A stretch of 64,000 bases of DNA from Granulicella sapmiensis (lineage in GTDB: Bacteria; Acidobacteriota; Terriglobia; Terriglobales; Acidobacteriaceae). Below the pieces are notes generated by a model. That model was not told where the DNA came from. It was given only the letters and a program-made list of their open reading frames with translations, and ran no database searches. The DNA is taken from the NCBI GenBank assembly GCA_026225395.1, contig JAMFSR010000013.1, forward strand, positions 80,933 to 144,932. Direction: 5' to 3'. Each line of letters opens with the position of its first letter. The stretch's first letter is position 1. The position numbers were made by a program, and so were the translations under genes. Positions 9,022 to 19,330 of the stretch are shown piece by piece.

Positions 9022-10425
9022 CTACCAGGCATGTACAGCAACAACTTCGGTCGCTACCGGCTTGAAGTCGATCACCTTTACGTGCAGGATAAGCTGCAGG
9101 TTCTCGTTTGCCCAATTGCTTGGAAGGTGATGCACCATGTCGGAAATAGCGGCAGGGTTGCAGACGAAGTCGGCTGCGGCGAGAGTCCCGTACTGCCCCA
9201 TGCCGGCGACACTGAGCATGGGCGCGTCACCGGGTCTTTGGATGAGTCGCGTGACGATAGCATAGTCCTCGGTGTCGTGCGAGTCTTCGGAGGCGTGTAA
9301 CAGCCAACGCCGATGGGGGTCCTGCGTGTCATCAATTTCATTGCGAGCTCTCATGACAAACCGCAGGTCTTTGGTCAATTCCACCGTCATCAGATTATTG
9401 AAGCCACCAACCAGCAGAGTGGGACTGTTGCGTAGCTCGGCGAAGGAGATGTCGTTTGGAAAGCGCTCCTGAAATGTTTGTTTCTGCCGAGTGATAGTTG
9501 CCACCAGCGCAGAGACCGATGCGACATCGCCTAACGCAACAAAACTATTTTCCGCCGGCGTCAGATCGCTGCCGTGAAGGGTTGCTGTTGGGTCGAATGG
9601 AACGAAGAACTCCTGGCCGTGTGTCTCGAGTTGGTGATCCTGTGCATACTTATCGGTGACCTTATCGGAGAGCCGATAGACAGCATTGCTGCCGATCACG
9701 ATAATGACCGGTCTCAAGCTGTTCGTCCATGGGCTCCAGAACACTTTGAATCGCGAGCTTTGAGTACTTTCCCAAGGCGCTGACACCCATGTGGCGATAC
9801 CTGCCAGAGACAGAAGAACCGCGGCGGCGCACCAGAACTTCCAAACTCTTCCTGGACGAGACGGAGTCTGCTGAGAGGCCGAAGTTTTGGAAGCTTCTGA
9901 AATATCCGCAGCATACGAAGAAGAAGGAGGCTCGGCCTCTATTGCCGAAATAGCCGCAAGCGATTTTTCGGGAACACTTTGAGCTATTCCGATCGGTGAG
10001 CTTGGTCCGTGGACCGATCCATGGACCACCTCCTGATGGTTGTCATTCCCCCGGAAGGTCGCACGGTAGGAGCCTGAAGGAATCTCGATATAGAAGTCTG
10101 GCGTCTCGTGCAGCGATTGGTAGTACTGCGCCAATCGTTTTCGTACCTCTGCAACCCGGATGCGTACCACCGGATCGTCGCCGGTCTCGTAGTCCGGGCG
10201 CCGCCCGAAGACCTCTGAGCCGATAACCCGTTCGCGCAGAAGGTTATCTTCCCCGGCGAGGGTGTGTTTCACGATGTAACGCAAAAGAGTTTGCCCCTGT
10301 AGCGTGTTCCGAAAGGGTGGGCTGGACAGTATCAAGTCCAGGGCCTGTTGCACGCGCTCGTGGCTTCGAGATCCGGTTTCTCGGCTCTCTCCAAAAGAAG
10401 AGGCCGGGTTCGTAAGGGTTTCCAT
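9022..10425 (-). CDS. Membrane-tethered regulator-like protein (N-terminal winged-helix-like domain, one TM, unknown periplasmic domain)
   Basis: This 467-aa protein has no named function that I recognise. Residues about 20-125 form a conserved module (RERVIGSEVFGRRPDYE, then DPVVRIRVAEVRKRL, then IPSGSYRATF). The helix-plus-wing pattern resembles OmpR/CadC winged-helix DNA-binding domains. A linker and one membrane span at about 197-215 follow (FWCAAAVLLSLAGIATWV). The roughly 250 C-terminal residues would be periplasmic and match no domain I can name. The same N-module occurs in the malectin protein at 37785-39308, and both genes are divergent from a TonB receptor. The inferred role is a one-component transmembrane sensor for the adjacent receptor gene. 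DNA binding is not proven by sequence alone. Confidence 0.6.
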   Translation of the reverse strand: METLTNPASSFGESRETGSRSHERVQQALDLILSSPPFRNTLQGQTLLRYIVKHTLAGEDNLLRERVIGSEVFGRRPDYETGDDPVVRIRVAEVRKRLAQYYQSLHETPDFYIEIPSGSYRATFRGNDNHQEVVHGSVHGPSSPIGIAQSVPEKSLAAISAIEAEPPSSSYAADISEASKTSASQQTPSRPGRVWKFWCAAAVLLSLAGIATWVSAPWESTQSSRFKVFWSPWTNSLRPVIIVIGSNAVYRLSDKVTDKYAQDHQLETHGQEFFVPFDPTATLHGSDLTPAENSFVALGDVASVSALVATITRQKQTFQERFPNDISFAELRNSPTLLVGGFNNLMTVELTKDLRFVMRARNEIDDTQDPHRRWLLHASEDSHDTEDYAIVTRLIQRPGDAPMLSVAGMGQYGTLAAADFVCNPAAISDMVHHLPSNWANENLQLILHVKVIDFKPVATEVVAVHAW

Positions 10426-10444
10426 TTATGGGTTACGCCTGCGA

Positions 10445-10461
10445 GGGGGTATGGTACCCCC
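10445..10461. promoter_or_regulatory. Inverted repeat in the regulator-receptor divergent promoter region
   Basis: Perfect 7-bp arms (GGGGGTA/TACCCCC) flank a TGG centre. The site is 20 bp upstream of the tethered regulator start and about 215 bp upstream of the TonB receptor. It is a candidate operator or a hairpin in the regulator leader. Confidence 0.35.
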
Positions 10462-10677
10462 CTGCAATCTGCGCTGTCAAACACACAGAATCAACCACTT
10501 AGACCGGTAGAGAACCGTACATTGCTTGTGGCTTGTAAGCGCAGCAGCGTCTTGTGATCCGGGCTGAGGAAACGATAGTTCAAAGTTTCCCTATTGCTGC
10601 CGTCCGGGCTGATTCTCCGTTTGCCAACCGGAGATCCAAACGCCGCTGCCTACTTTGTTGAGTTCAAGGAGAACCAG

Positions 10678-13600
10678 ATGACCCCGAGATTTAGATTTCC
10701 ATCCACGAAGGCCTCACTAACAATGGCGCCCTCGATCAGGTTTCAAACTCCGAGCCAATTCACACCCATGAGGCAGCTGTTCGCGAGCCTCTTGTCTTTC
10801 GTTTCGCTTTGTCTCCTCCTGATGACTCCGCTCCTCCATGGACAGCTGACCACCGGAAGCCTGTCCGGCACTGCTGCCGACTCCACCGGAGCCGTTGTAC
10901 CCAATGCAACGGTAGTTCTCCTCAACGAGGCGAGCCACGACGAACGCAAAACGACGAGCAACGGTGTGGGCCACTTCACCTTTGCGGCGGTGCAGCCGGG
11001 CAGTTATACGGTTACCGTTTCGGCCGCCAATTTTAAGTCCTGGAAACAGACAGGCATCCCAATGAACCCTGGCGATATCCGTGACGTTGCCGGTATTGCC
11101 CTGGCGGTCGGCGCCTCCAGTGAAACCGTAGAGGTTGTAGCTGGCGCCATGAACCTGCTGCCAACCGATTCAGGAGAGCGATCAGCGCTGCTGAGTGAGA
11201 AAGATATTGAGCGACTTTCGCTTGTGGGTCGTAACGTCTCGGAACTGCTCAAAGTCCTCCCGGGAGTTACGAGTGTTCCTAATGGCATTGGAAACGGTGT
11301 AGGCTTCGACTTCACCGAGTCTTCGTCTACCGGAAGCACCATTGGAGTGGGACTTTCCCCCGGTGGCGCCCCCTATCGCGGTGGCACGTCGTACATCCTC
11401 GATGGCGCCAACATCATCGATCCGGGTTGCAACTGCTGGTCGATTGCGGTGGTGAACCCGTCCATGACGCAAGAGGTCAAGGTTCAGACATCGAACTTCG
11501 GAGCAGATAGTCCCAACGGTCCGGTCATCGTCAACGCGATCAGCAAGAGCGGCGGCGCTAATTTTCATGGAGAGGCCTACCTGTTTGAGCGCAATAGTGC
11601 GTTTAACGCAAACACATGGGCCAACGATCAACAGAACACTCCCAAACAGGCCGCCCATTATTACTACCCCGGCGGCAACTTCGGCGGTCCCATCAGGATT
11701 CCAAAGACAAACTTTAACCACAACGATAAGCTGCTCTTTTGGGCCGGTTATGAGTACTATGACCAGCTTCTTCCTTCGGCCAGCCCGCTTGAATCGTTTG
11801 TGCCGACCGCGGCGATGGAGGGTGGTAACTTCACCTCCGCCGGCACCGGCAACGCAGCACTCTGCCCGGGCGGCTTTACTGCTTCCGCCACTAACTGGTG
11901 CAATAACCTGACCGGCACGGTTGCCCCTGACGGCACACCGATTACGGGCGGCGTCATTCCTGCGCAGTATCTGGATGCCGGAGCGGCCGCGTTGATGAAG
12001 ATGTTTCCCGCAGCCAATACTAATCCGGCGACAACTCCCGGTGGTTACAACTTCTATCTCCCTATCACCACGCAAGCGAATGGATATGTGTGGCGTGCGC
12101 GGGTGGACTACAACCTCAGTGAAAATACCAAGCTTTTTGTCACCTATCAAACTGGCAGCAACGGCGGGTCGCAACCGGCACATATTTACTACAACCCAAG
12201 TTATGCTGTTCCTTACCAGGGCGGCACGATCAACAATCCAACCGTATCCCGCGTGTTGACGGGCAACTTCGTGCACATCTTTAGTGCCACGTTGACCAAC
12301 GAGTTTGTAGCCGCATGGGGATATGCCAGCAGCCCCTATACGCCGGACAATCTCCAGGCGGCCTATAAATCGACGCTTGGCTATGGATACGGAACGATCT
12401 ATAGCAGCGCCGCAAAGCTTGCGCCTTCAATCAGTAGCGCCGGGGCGCAGACCTTTCCCGACTTGTCTGAACCCGATCTATGGGAAGTCGGAGGTTCCTA
12501 TCCATCGGTCAAGGCCAATCCGGCTTTCTCCGATAACGTCACCAAGGTTTATAAGAACCATACCCTTAAGTTCGGAGCGTATACGGACCTTGCCAGCAAC
12601 CGTCAGGGAACCTACGCTTATCCGAACGGCAATCTTTCATTCAACAGTGGTTTGCAGCCTAACGAGGCAAATCCAACAGTTCGCATCGGCTCCTTAAACC
12701 CGGTCGCGAACCTGGCGATGGGCATTGCTACCGGCTTTACGCAAAACAACTACATGCCGATCCAGGACATGGCGTATCGCACCACCTCTGCGTATCTGAT
12801 GGACGATTGGAAGGTGACGAGCCACCTCACGGTGAACCTGGGACTGCGCTGGGATCATATCGGACGTTGGTACGACCGGCAGGGAACAGGTCTGGCAGTT
12901 TGGCTTCCGGGTAGGTATGCCAGCGATCTCGTCTCAGGAAAGGTTTATCCCGGAGTCTACTGGCACGCTATCGATCCCGGTATCCCCGTGGGCGGCTCGC
13001 CGACCCGGATTGCATGGACCTCCCCGCGCCTTGGCTTTGCCTGGAATATCGACCGAGCAGGCCGCACGGTTGTCCGTGGCGGATGGGGTCAATATCACTG
13101 GAACGATCAATACAACGACTACGGCGGAGACCTAAGTACCGCTCAACTGATGACCACCTATAACTCGCCCAGTGGACAATCGGTGACCCTTTCGCATCTC
13201 GGTCAACTTGGAACGTCTGCAGCTGCGGCTGCGAGTCTTCCGAGTGCCGTTAGTGCGGCGGATCCGAACGACTATAACGTTCCAAATACCGCTGCATGGA
13301 ATCTCACCGTGGACAGACAGCTTCCCTGGCAGTCGTTGTTCGAGATTGCCTACGTCGGTAACACAACGCATCATTTGTTGATGGGTGGCCAGAGCAGCGG
13401 CTCCTCCATTGGAGGTTCCGGATTCAGCAACGTAAATAAGATTCCCCTCGGCGGTCTCTTCCAGCCCGATCCCGTAACAGCAGCGGCAGCCCCTGCCGAC
13501 CCCGATAATACTTCCAGCTATACTCTCAACGACTATTACCCGTATCGTGCCGGTTATGGTTCGAATTCCATTACAGTGAACGAGCATGTGGGATACTCCA

Positions 13601-14388
13601 ACTACCACGGGCTGCAGATCGCATGGTTGAAACAGGCAGGCCGTTTGTCCTTCGATGTCAACTACACATGGTCGAAGTCACTGGGTATTATCAACAGCAC
13701 CGTCGATGCCTTCAGCGTGCATGGCAACTATGGCATTTTGAATATCGATCGTCCTCAGGTAATCAATACTTCTTATGCCTATGACATCGGCCGTCTCTAT
13801 CACGGGAATTATTGGCTCGTGGGTGGCACTGTAAATGGCTGGACGATCTCCGGTACGACGACCTGGCAGTCTGGTGGAAATCTTCAGGCGCAAGATACAC
13901 AGAATCTTGGCTTGACCATCCTCAATACCACGACCAACGAGTCTTTGACCTCGAACACGTACTTCGGAACCAACGCCGATGAGGTATTGCCGATTATGAC
14001 GTGCAATCCGAGGAGTGGGCTGCACAACAGGCAATTACTGAATCTTTCCTGCTTCAGCGCACCTGCTATAGGCCATCAAGGTCTCCGGCAGTTTCCCTAT
14101 TTGAGTGGGCCCGCCTATGACAACTCGGATCTGACAATTTACAAGACCTTCCGCGTTATTGAACATCAGAACGTGCAATTCCGCGCATCGGCTTTCAACT
14201 TCCTTAACCACCCGTTGGGGGGATTCAGTACCAGCAACGACATCACCCTCAAATATGCGACCGCCAACGGCACAACCTTCACTCCTAACGTGGCTTCAGG
14301 GCTGCCGGCGGGTTATACGTGGGGAACGTTGGATACCAAGTCCGGGAGTGCGAGGGTATTAGAGCTATCGCTGAAGTACAGTTTCTAA
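10678..14388 (+). CDS. Oar-like TonB-dependent receptor with carboxypeptidase-regulatory-like N-domain
   Basis: A 1236-aa outer-membrane receptor. The start at 10678 is chosen because AAGGAG sits 6 bases upstream; an in-frame ATG at 10594 is less likely. A rather long N-region precedes the hydrophobic signal segment ending near PLLHGQLTTG. The regulatory-like domain follows (GSLSGTAADSTGAVVPNA), then a plug with SEKDIERLSLVGRNVSELL, and a barrel ending in SLKYSF. It is divergent from the tethered regulator and is followed by a terminator, so it is probably monocistronic. The GH31 and GH3 genes lie next on the same strand, which suggests a hemicellulose- or glucan-type cargo. The actual substrate cannot be read from the sequence. 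Confidence 0.9.
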   Translation: MTPRFRFPSTKASLTMAPSIRFQTPSQFTPMRQLFASLLSFVSLCLLLMTPLLHGQLTTGSLSGTAADSTGAVVPNATVVLLNEASHDERKTTSNGVGHFTFAAVQPGSYTVTVSAANFKSWKQTGIPMNPGDIRDVAGIALAVGASSETVEVVAGAMNLLPTDSGERSALLSEKDIERLSLVGRNVSELLKVLPGVTSVPNGIGNGVGFDFTESSSTGSTIGVGLSPGGAPYRGGTSYILDGANIIDPGCNCWSIAVVNPSMTQEVKVQTSNFGADSPNGPVIVNAISKSGGANFHGEAYLFERNSAFNANTWANDQQNTPKQAAHYYYPGGNFGGPIRIPKTNFNHNDKLLFWAGYEYYDQLLPSASPLESFVPTAAMEGGNFTSAGTGNAALCPGGFTASATNWCNNLTGTVAPDGTPITGGVIPAQYLDAGAAALMKMFPAANTNPATTPGGYNFYLPITTQANGYVWRARVDYNLSENTKLFVTYQTGSNGGSQPAHIYYNPSYAVPYQGGTINNPTVSRVLTGNFVHIFSATLTNEFVAAWGYASSPYTPDNLQAAYKSTLGYGYGTIYSSAAKLAPSISSAGAQTFPDLSEPDLWEVGGSYPSVKANPAFSDNVTKVYKNHTLKFGAYTDLASNRQGTYAYPNGNLSFNSGLQPNEANPTVRIGSLNPVANLAMGIATGFTQNNYMPIQDMAYRTTSAYLMDDWKVTSHLTVNLGLRWDHIGRWYDRQGTGLAVWLPGRYASDLVSGKVYPGVYWHAIDPGIPVGGSPTRIAWTSPRLGFAWNIDRAGRTVVRGGWGQYHWNDQYNDYGGDLSTAQLMTTYNSPSGQSVTLSHLGQLGTSAAAAASLPSAVSAADPNDYNVPNTAAWNLTVDRQLPWQSLFEIAYVGNTTHHLLMGGQSSGSSIGGSGFSNVNKIPLGGLFQPDPVTAAAAPADPDNTSSYTLNDYYPYRAGYGSNSITVNEHVGYSNYHGLQIAWLKQAGRLSFDVNYTWSKSLGIINSTVDAFSVHGNYGILNIDRPQVINTSYAYDIGRLYHGNYWLVGGTVNGWTISGTTTWQSGGNLQAQDTQNLGLTILNTTTNESLTSNTYFGTNADEVLPIMTCNPRSGLHNRQLLNLSCFSAPAIGHQGLRQFPYLSGPAYDNSDLTIYKTFRVIEHQNVQFRASAFNFLNHPLGGFSTSNDITLKYATANGTTFTPNVASGLPAGYTWGTLDTKSGSARVLELSLKYSF

Positions 14389-14394
14389 GTAAAG

Positions 14395-14426
14395 CCCCTG
14401 GCGGCTGCATGGCCACCAGGGGTTTT
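14395..14426 (+). terminator. Rho-independent terminator after the TonB receptor
   Basis: A stem of CCCCTGG with CCAGGGG, extended by an inner GGC/GCC, is followed by TTTT. It lies 7 bp after the receptor stop codon. Confidence 0.75.
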
Positions 14427-14695
14427 CGCGCTGTATACAAAGTTGATTCTCGAAACAATCTGAGCGTTTATCTTCTTCGGAGGGCGTGAACCGTTTTAGC
14501 CTGACGACAGCCTGCAATGGCAGAAATCATTTGTAGTCCTTGTTCTTGTTCTCGGAGACTTGCTTGATGTTGGTTCAGAAGCGTGATGTGTCCCACGACT
14601 CCATGGAAGTGTTTTCCTATCGCGCTAAACCTGCGGTCTTCTTACTGTCGTGCCTGCTCTCGATGTCGCGTTCGACGAGCGTCCAGGGAGAGAGT
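14427..14695. other. Intergenic/leader region before the GH31 gene
   Basis: An in-frame extension of the GH31 frame runs back to an ATG at 14540. The extension does not look like a signal peptide followed by family sequence, so I treat it as leader. No other gene is seen. Confidence 0.35.
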
Positions 14696-17077
14696 GTGTT
14701 TCTTTTTCGTCGACGCGTAAATTACAGGTGGTTCACCGTGCTCTTTTTTTGCGGTACGGCTATGGCACAACGGGCCGTGCTTACGCGTAACAACGCGACG
14801 GTGGTGCTGGAAGGGTATGCTCCAAACATTCTCCGCGTCACGATGAGCCTCGACCAGGCATTCGCGCTTAATGCTCCGGGAGTGGGCATCACGGCTGCAC
14901 CTGAGGCAACGGGCTGGACGCAATCCAGCGAAGCCAAGGGAGACGACTTTCGATCCGACCGCATGGTCGTTCATGTCTCTCCTGAAGCACATTGGAAGGC
15001 TGCGGGCACCGGTGGCAATATTGCCAGGTACTTCAATGGCTCGACGCCCAGCGTCGGTTTGCGCATTGATACTCCCGATGGAAAATCCATCTTGCGAATG
15101 AACGATTGGGAGATGGCCGTTCCGAACCACAAGGACGGCAACGCCGAAGTGCTGAACGAGCGCAGACAGGAGGACGACCCTTACTTCGAGGTAGGCGCAA
15201 CGTTTGCAGCTCCGGACGACGAACACTACTACGGCCTCGGACAGAACCAGCAGGGCTTTCTGGATCTGCGAGGTCATTCAATGGAGTGCGCCCACGACTA
15301 TACGGCTGCTGGCGGCCCCAGCGTCTGCGTTCCCTTTGTCGTGACAAACAAAGGCTATGCGATCCTTTGGGACAATCCATCGAAGACAAGAGTCGACTTT
15401 GCGTTCAACGATCAAACGCGTTGGATCTCACAGGTAGGCCAGCGCGTGTCATTTTTCATCATTGTGGGCGACACGTACGATCAACTCTACGAAGGCTACC
15501 GCAGTCTTACGGGAAGCGTCCCTATGCTGCCCAAGTCTGCTTATGGCTACATCCAGTGCAAACAGCGTTATGCCTCGCAGAAAGAGTTGCTGGATGTAGC
15601 GCACGGCTATCGCGACCGTCATCTTCCGGCCGACGTTATGGTTGTGGACTGGTTCTACTTCACCAAAATGGGCCAGATGGATATGGACCCAAAACTCTGG
15701 CCGGATCCGACGGCCATGAACGCCGAGTTGCACAAGCTTGGCTTCCACAGCATGATCAGCGTGTGGCCGCGTTTTGTGCCGGAAGATCGCTACTACGATC
15801 TTCTGCTCAAGAACGGCTGGTTCGAGCATCTTGCCGATGGGACACCGACCAACGGTCTACCGTATGACCGCGCCGGCTCAGACATTGATACAACGAATCC
15901 CGATGCAGCGCACTGGTACTGGAATACGATTCGCGAAAACTTCGTGAGCATGGGTTTTGATGCGTTCTGGTCCGATGAGACGGAGCCCGACTTACCGCCC
16001 AATGGCAGTTATCTTCATGTCGGCCCAGGTACGGAGTACTTCAACGTCTATCCGTATTTTCATACCAAGGCGCTCTACGATGGGTTCCGGCGTGACCTTC
16101 CTCAAACGCGCGCCCTCATCCTCTCACGCGATGCGTATCTGGGAGCGCAGCACAACGGCGCTATCTTTTGGTCGTCCGATATTTATCCAACCTGGGACAC
16201 GCTGCGACGGCAGGTGCCCACGGGGCTTAACTTCGTAGCATCCGGCATGCCTTACTGGAGTACCGACATCGGTGGCTGGCAGTATCTGCCTCCGTCCCAT
16301 ACCCCTGCGCATCCACCTCTGATCGATCCCAGCGATGCGCGAGCAAACGTAAACCACAATGACGACTACCCCGAGCTCTACGTGCGCTGGTTCCAGTACG
16401 CAACGTTTCAGCCGACGATGCGTGCGCATGGAAGTCGCAACTTCAACGAAGTCTGGTCCTATGGCAAGCAAGCTGAACCGATTCTCGAGAAGTACCTGCG
16501 ACTGCGCTATCAACTCATGCCGTATATCTATTCACTCGGACACTTTTCGCATGAGACCGGCGCGCCGTTCATGCGTGGTCTGTTCATGGACTTCGGCAAA
16601 GACCCCAACGCAGCCTCGATCGGTGATGAGTTCATGTTCGGCCCTGCATTGCTGGTTGCTCCAGTGACCGAGCAGGGCGCGACCAGCCGGTCCGTGTATC
16701 TTCCCGCGGGCAGCGACTGGTTCAATTTCTGGACCAACGAGCGCCTTCAAGGTGGGCAGCGCGTACAGGTTGCTGCTCCGATCGATACGATTCCGTTATT
16801 TGTTCGGGCTGGCTCTATTCTGCCTCTTGGAGAACCCATCGAGAGCACCGACCAGAAGCAGGCGATCGCCAGTGTGCGTATCTATCCCGGCGCCGACGGT
16901 GACTTCACACTCTACGGCGACGACGGCAAGACGTACGCCTACGAAAACGGCATGAGCGAGGTGACCCATCTGCACTGGTCCAATGCAACTGGCAAGCTCG
17001 AGCACACAGGAGCTAAGGCATGGAGCGGGTCCGATGCCGGCATCGTGACGATCATCGGGCAGAACAACGGAAAGTGA
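14696..17077 (+). CDS. GH31 family alpha-glycosidase (alpha-xylosidase or alpha-glucosidase type)
   Basis: Retaining GH31 enzyme expected to act on non-reducing alpha-xylosyl or alpha-glucosyl ends. The GTG start at 14696 has AGGGAG five bases upstream and gives a compact signal peptide (RWFTVLFFCGTAMAQ). An ATG at 14540 in the same frame is the alternative. The N-terminal beta-sandwich contains YYGLGQNQQGFLDLRG. The TIM barrel has the catalytic nucleophile in DAFWSDETEPD (Asp about 427) and the acid/base in FWSSDIYPTW (Asp about 495), then MPYWSTDIGGW, a proximal beta domain and a C-terminal DUF5110-like part with FTLYGDDGKTYAYE. About 794 aa, normal for the family. The GH3 gene follows closely, suggesting co-transcription for xyloglucan-like or alpha-glucan oligosaccharides. 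Confidence 0.88.
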   Translation: MFLFRRRVNYRWFTVLFFCGTAMAQRAVLTRNNATVVLEGYAPNILRVTMSLDQAFALNAPGVGITAAPEATGWTQSSEAKGDDFRSDRMVVHVSPEAHWKAAGTGGNIARYFNGSTPSVGLRIDTPDGKSILRMNDWEMAVPNHKDGNAEVLNERRQEDDPYFEVGATFAAPDDEHYYGLGQNQQGFLDLRGHSMECAHDYTAAGGPSVCVPFVVTNKGYAILWDNPSKTRVDFAFNDQTRWISQVGQRVSFFIIVGDTYDQLYEGYRSLTGSVPMLPKSAYGYIQCKQRYASQKELLDVAHGYRDRHLPADVMVVDWFYFTKMGQMDMDPKLWPDPTAMNAELHKLGFHSMISVWPRFVPEDRYYDLLLKNGWFEHLADGTPTNGLPYDRAGSDIDTTNPDAAHWYWNTIRENFVSMGFDAFWSDETEPDLPPNGSYLHVGPGTEYFNVYPYFHTKALYDGFRRDLPQTRALILSRDAYLGAQHNGAIFWSSDIYPTWDTLRRQVPTGLNFVASGMPYWSTDIGGWQYLPPSHTPAHPPLIDPSDARANVNHNDDYPELYVRWFQYATFQPTMRAHGSRNFNEVWSYGKQAEPILEKYLRLRYQLMPYIYSLGHFSHETGAPFMRGLFMDFGKDPNAASIGDEFMFGPALLVAPVTEQGATSRSVYLPAGSDWFNFWTNERLQGGQRVQVAAPIDTIPLFVRAGSILPLGEPIESTDQKQAIASVRIYPGADGDFTLYGDDGKTYAYENGMSEVTHLHWSNATGKLEHTGAKAWSGSDAGIVTIIGQNNGK

Positions 17078-17103
17078 AGAGGGTGGATCTACTTGTGCGG
17101 AAA

Positions 17104-19320
17104 ATGGTTATGAAGGCAATCTTTGGAACGACTCTTCTAGTGGTGAGTCTGCTGGCCGCAAGGGTCCCTGCTGTCGCGCAACAGCCGCAGCATTCGTTGC
17201 CTTGGTTCAACACAAGCTTGTCACCGGATGAACGCGCGAATCTCCTGCTGCATGAGATGACACAGGCGGAAAAGATCCAGATGGTTCATGGTATCGGGTG
17301 GGGACCTCTGCGTCCGGGCTCACCTGTCCCTCTGGGCAACAATGGTGGTGCAGGTGAAGTAGTTGGCATCCCTCGCCTCGGTATCCCTGATTTAAATCAG
17401 GCTGATTCGGCAGTAGGCATACGCATGGCGGCAGAGCAGAGCCGTTACGCTACATTGTTGCCATCCGTGCTGGGCGCTGCTGCTTCCTGGGATAACGATG
17501 CAGCCTATCTCTATGGAGACGTCATCGGACGGGAACTGCGTGCGCAGGGGTATAACGAGTCTATCGGTGGCGGAGTCGATCTGGCGCGCGATCCGCGCAA
17601 CGGAAGATTATTTGAGTATCCCGGCGAAGATCCTGTCTTGGCCGGCTATACGGTGGGCAATCTCATCCGCGGTGTGCAGGCCAATCATGTGATGGGCGAT
17701 ATCAAGCACTATGCCTTCAACGATCAAGAAACGGGCCGCACGATTGTCGATGTCCATATCGACCACAAAGCAGCGCGGGAAAGCGATCTGCTGGCCTTTG
17801 AGTTGGGTATCCGTATAGGCCATCCGGCATCGGTCATGTGCTCCTATAACAAGCTAAATGGCGATTGGGCCTGCGAGAACGACTGGCTCTTGAATCACAT
17901 TCTCAAACATGACTGGAACTTTCCCGGCTTCGTCTTATCTGACTGGGAGGGAACTCACTCCACAGTCAAAGCTGTGATGGCCGGCCTCGATATGGAACAG
18001 CCCAGTAGCGATTTTTTCGGTCCGGCACTCGCGCAGGCCGTGTCGTCAGGCAGCGTTCCGCAAGCAAGGCTCGATGATATGGTCCACCGTATTTTACGCG
18101 GCATGTTCGCCACTGGTGTGATCGATCACCCCACAACTCCGCGTAAAGTAGTCGACCCTTTTCTCGGACGTGACGACGCCCAGAAAATTGCGGAAGAGAG
18201 CATCGTTATGTTGAAGAATGTGGGTGGAGTTCTGCCGTTGAATCCGGCTCGTCTCCACACCATTGCCATTATCGGAGCACACGCTGACGTGGGTGTGATG
18301 TCCGGGGGCGGATCTGCGCAGGTCGATGCACCCGGCGGCAACACCATCCGTCCGAATACACCCACTCAATGGGGCGAGCCGGTCTACTTTCCATCGTCGC
18401 CGATGCGCTATATCCGGGAACACGCACCGAATGCAGACGTACGATTCGATGCAGGCGTCGATCTCGTTTCAGCAGCGACGTTGGCAAAGAACTCTGACGT
18501 CGCCATTGTCTTTGCGGATCAATATATGAGCGAAGGGGCCGATTCTCTGACGCTCTCCTTGCCAAACAATCAAGATGCCTTGATTCAGGCCGTCACAGCC
18601 GCCAATCCTCATACAGTGGTCGTGCTGGTCACCGGCAATCCGGTGAGTATGCCGTGGGCCCACCAGGCCTCTGCAATTCTGGAAGCGTGGTATCCCGGTA
18701 TTGGAGGCGGTCAGGCGATCGCAAACATTCTCTTTGGCAGCGTCAATCCCTCCGGCAAGCTGCCCATTACTTTTGCGAAGAGTGAAGCAGACTTACCTCA
18801 TCCGCAGATATTCGGTATCGATGCAAGCGCGGGCCAGGCTGGTTTGCCGGAGCACTGGAGCGCGGAGCGACAGAAGACTTCGTTCCCCGCAAACTTCACC
18901 GAAGGAGCGCGTGTTGGGTATAAGTGGTTCGATTCTGAAGACAAGCAACCATTGTTCCCCTTCGGCTTCGGGCTCTCTTACACCACGTTTCGTTACTCTG
19001 GTCTTCATGCGGATGCGGCATCGAAGTCGGTAACGTTTACGCTGGAGAACACTGGCCAACGCGCTGGAACGGAGATCACTGAGGTCTATGTGCAGCTGCC
19101 TCATTCTTCCGGCGAAAACTTTCGTCGGCTCGCAGGATGGCAACGAGTAGCGCTTGCTCCGGGTGAACAGAGGTCAATCCACATAGAACTGGAATCGCTC
19201 GCGCTGGCTAGCTTCGATGAGGCCGCAGAGAAATGGCAATGGCTTCCGGGAGATTACGTTGTATCTGTCGGAGGCTCCTCACGCGACCTGCATTTGCAAG
19301 GTGGGATGACGATGCGGTAG
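17104..19320 (+). CDS. GH3 family beta-glycosidase (beta-glucosidase/beta-xylosidase)
   Basis: Secreted retaining beta-glycosidase of 738 aa from the chosen ATG. A GTG at 17095 with GGTGGA seven bases upstream is an equally plausible start. The signal peptide ends at PAVAQQ. The N-terminal TIM barrel carries the substrate loop with DIKHYAFNDQETGR, and the catalytic nucleophile is in FVLSDWEGTHS (Asp about 280). The second alpha/beta domain has GVMSGGGSAQVDAPGG and IVFADQYMSEGADS. A fibronectin type III-like domain closes the protein (FPFGFGLSYTTF to the end). The gap to the GH31 gene is short, so the two are likely an operon. The exact sugar specificity cannot be fixed from sequence. Confidence 0.9.
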   Translation: MVMKAIFGTTLLVVSLLAARVPAVAQQPQHSLPWFNTSLSPDERANLLLHEMTQAEKIQMVHGIGWGPLRPGSPVPLGNNGGAGEVVGIPRLGIPDLNQADSAVGIRMAAEQSRYATLLPSVLGAAASWDNDAAYLYGDVIGRELRAQGYNESIGGGVDLARDPRNGRLFEYPGEDPVLAGYTVGNLIRGVQANHVMGDIKHYAFNDQETGRTIVDVHIDHKAARESDLLAFELGIRIGHPASVMCSYNKLNGDWACENDWLLNHILKHDWNFPGFVLSDWEGTHSTVKAVMAGLDMEQPSSDFFGPALAQAVSSGSVPQARLDDMVHRILRGMFATGVIDHPTTPRKVVDPFLGRDDAQKIAEESIVMLKNVGGVLPLNPARLHTIAIIGAHADVGVMSGGGSAQVDAPGGNTIRPNTPTQWGEPVYFPSSPMRYIREHAPNADVRFDAGVDLVSAATLAKNSDVAIVFADQYMSEGADSLTLSLPNNQDALIQAVTAANPHTVVVLVTGNPVSMPWAHQASAILEAWYPGIGGGQAIANILFGSVNPSGKLPITFAKSEADLPHPQIFGIDASAGQAGLPEHWSAERQKTSFPANFTEGARVGYKWFDSEDKQPLFPFGFGLSYTTFRYSGLHADAASKSVTFTLENTGQRAGTEITEVYVQLPHSSGENFRRLAGWQRVALAPGEQRSIHIELESLALASFDEAAEKWQWLPGDYVVSVGGSSRDLHLQGGMTMR

Positions 19321-19330
19321 CGAAGTGACT

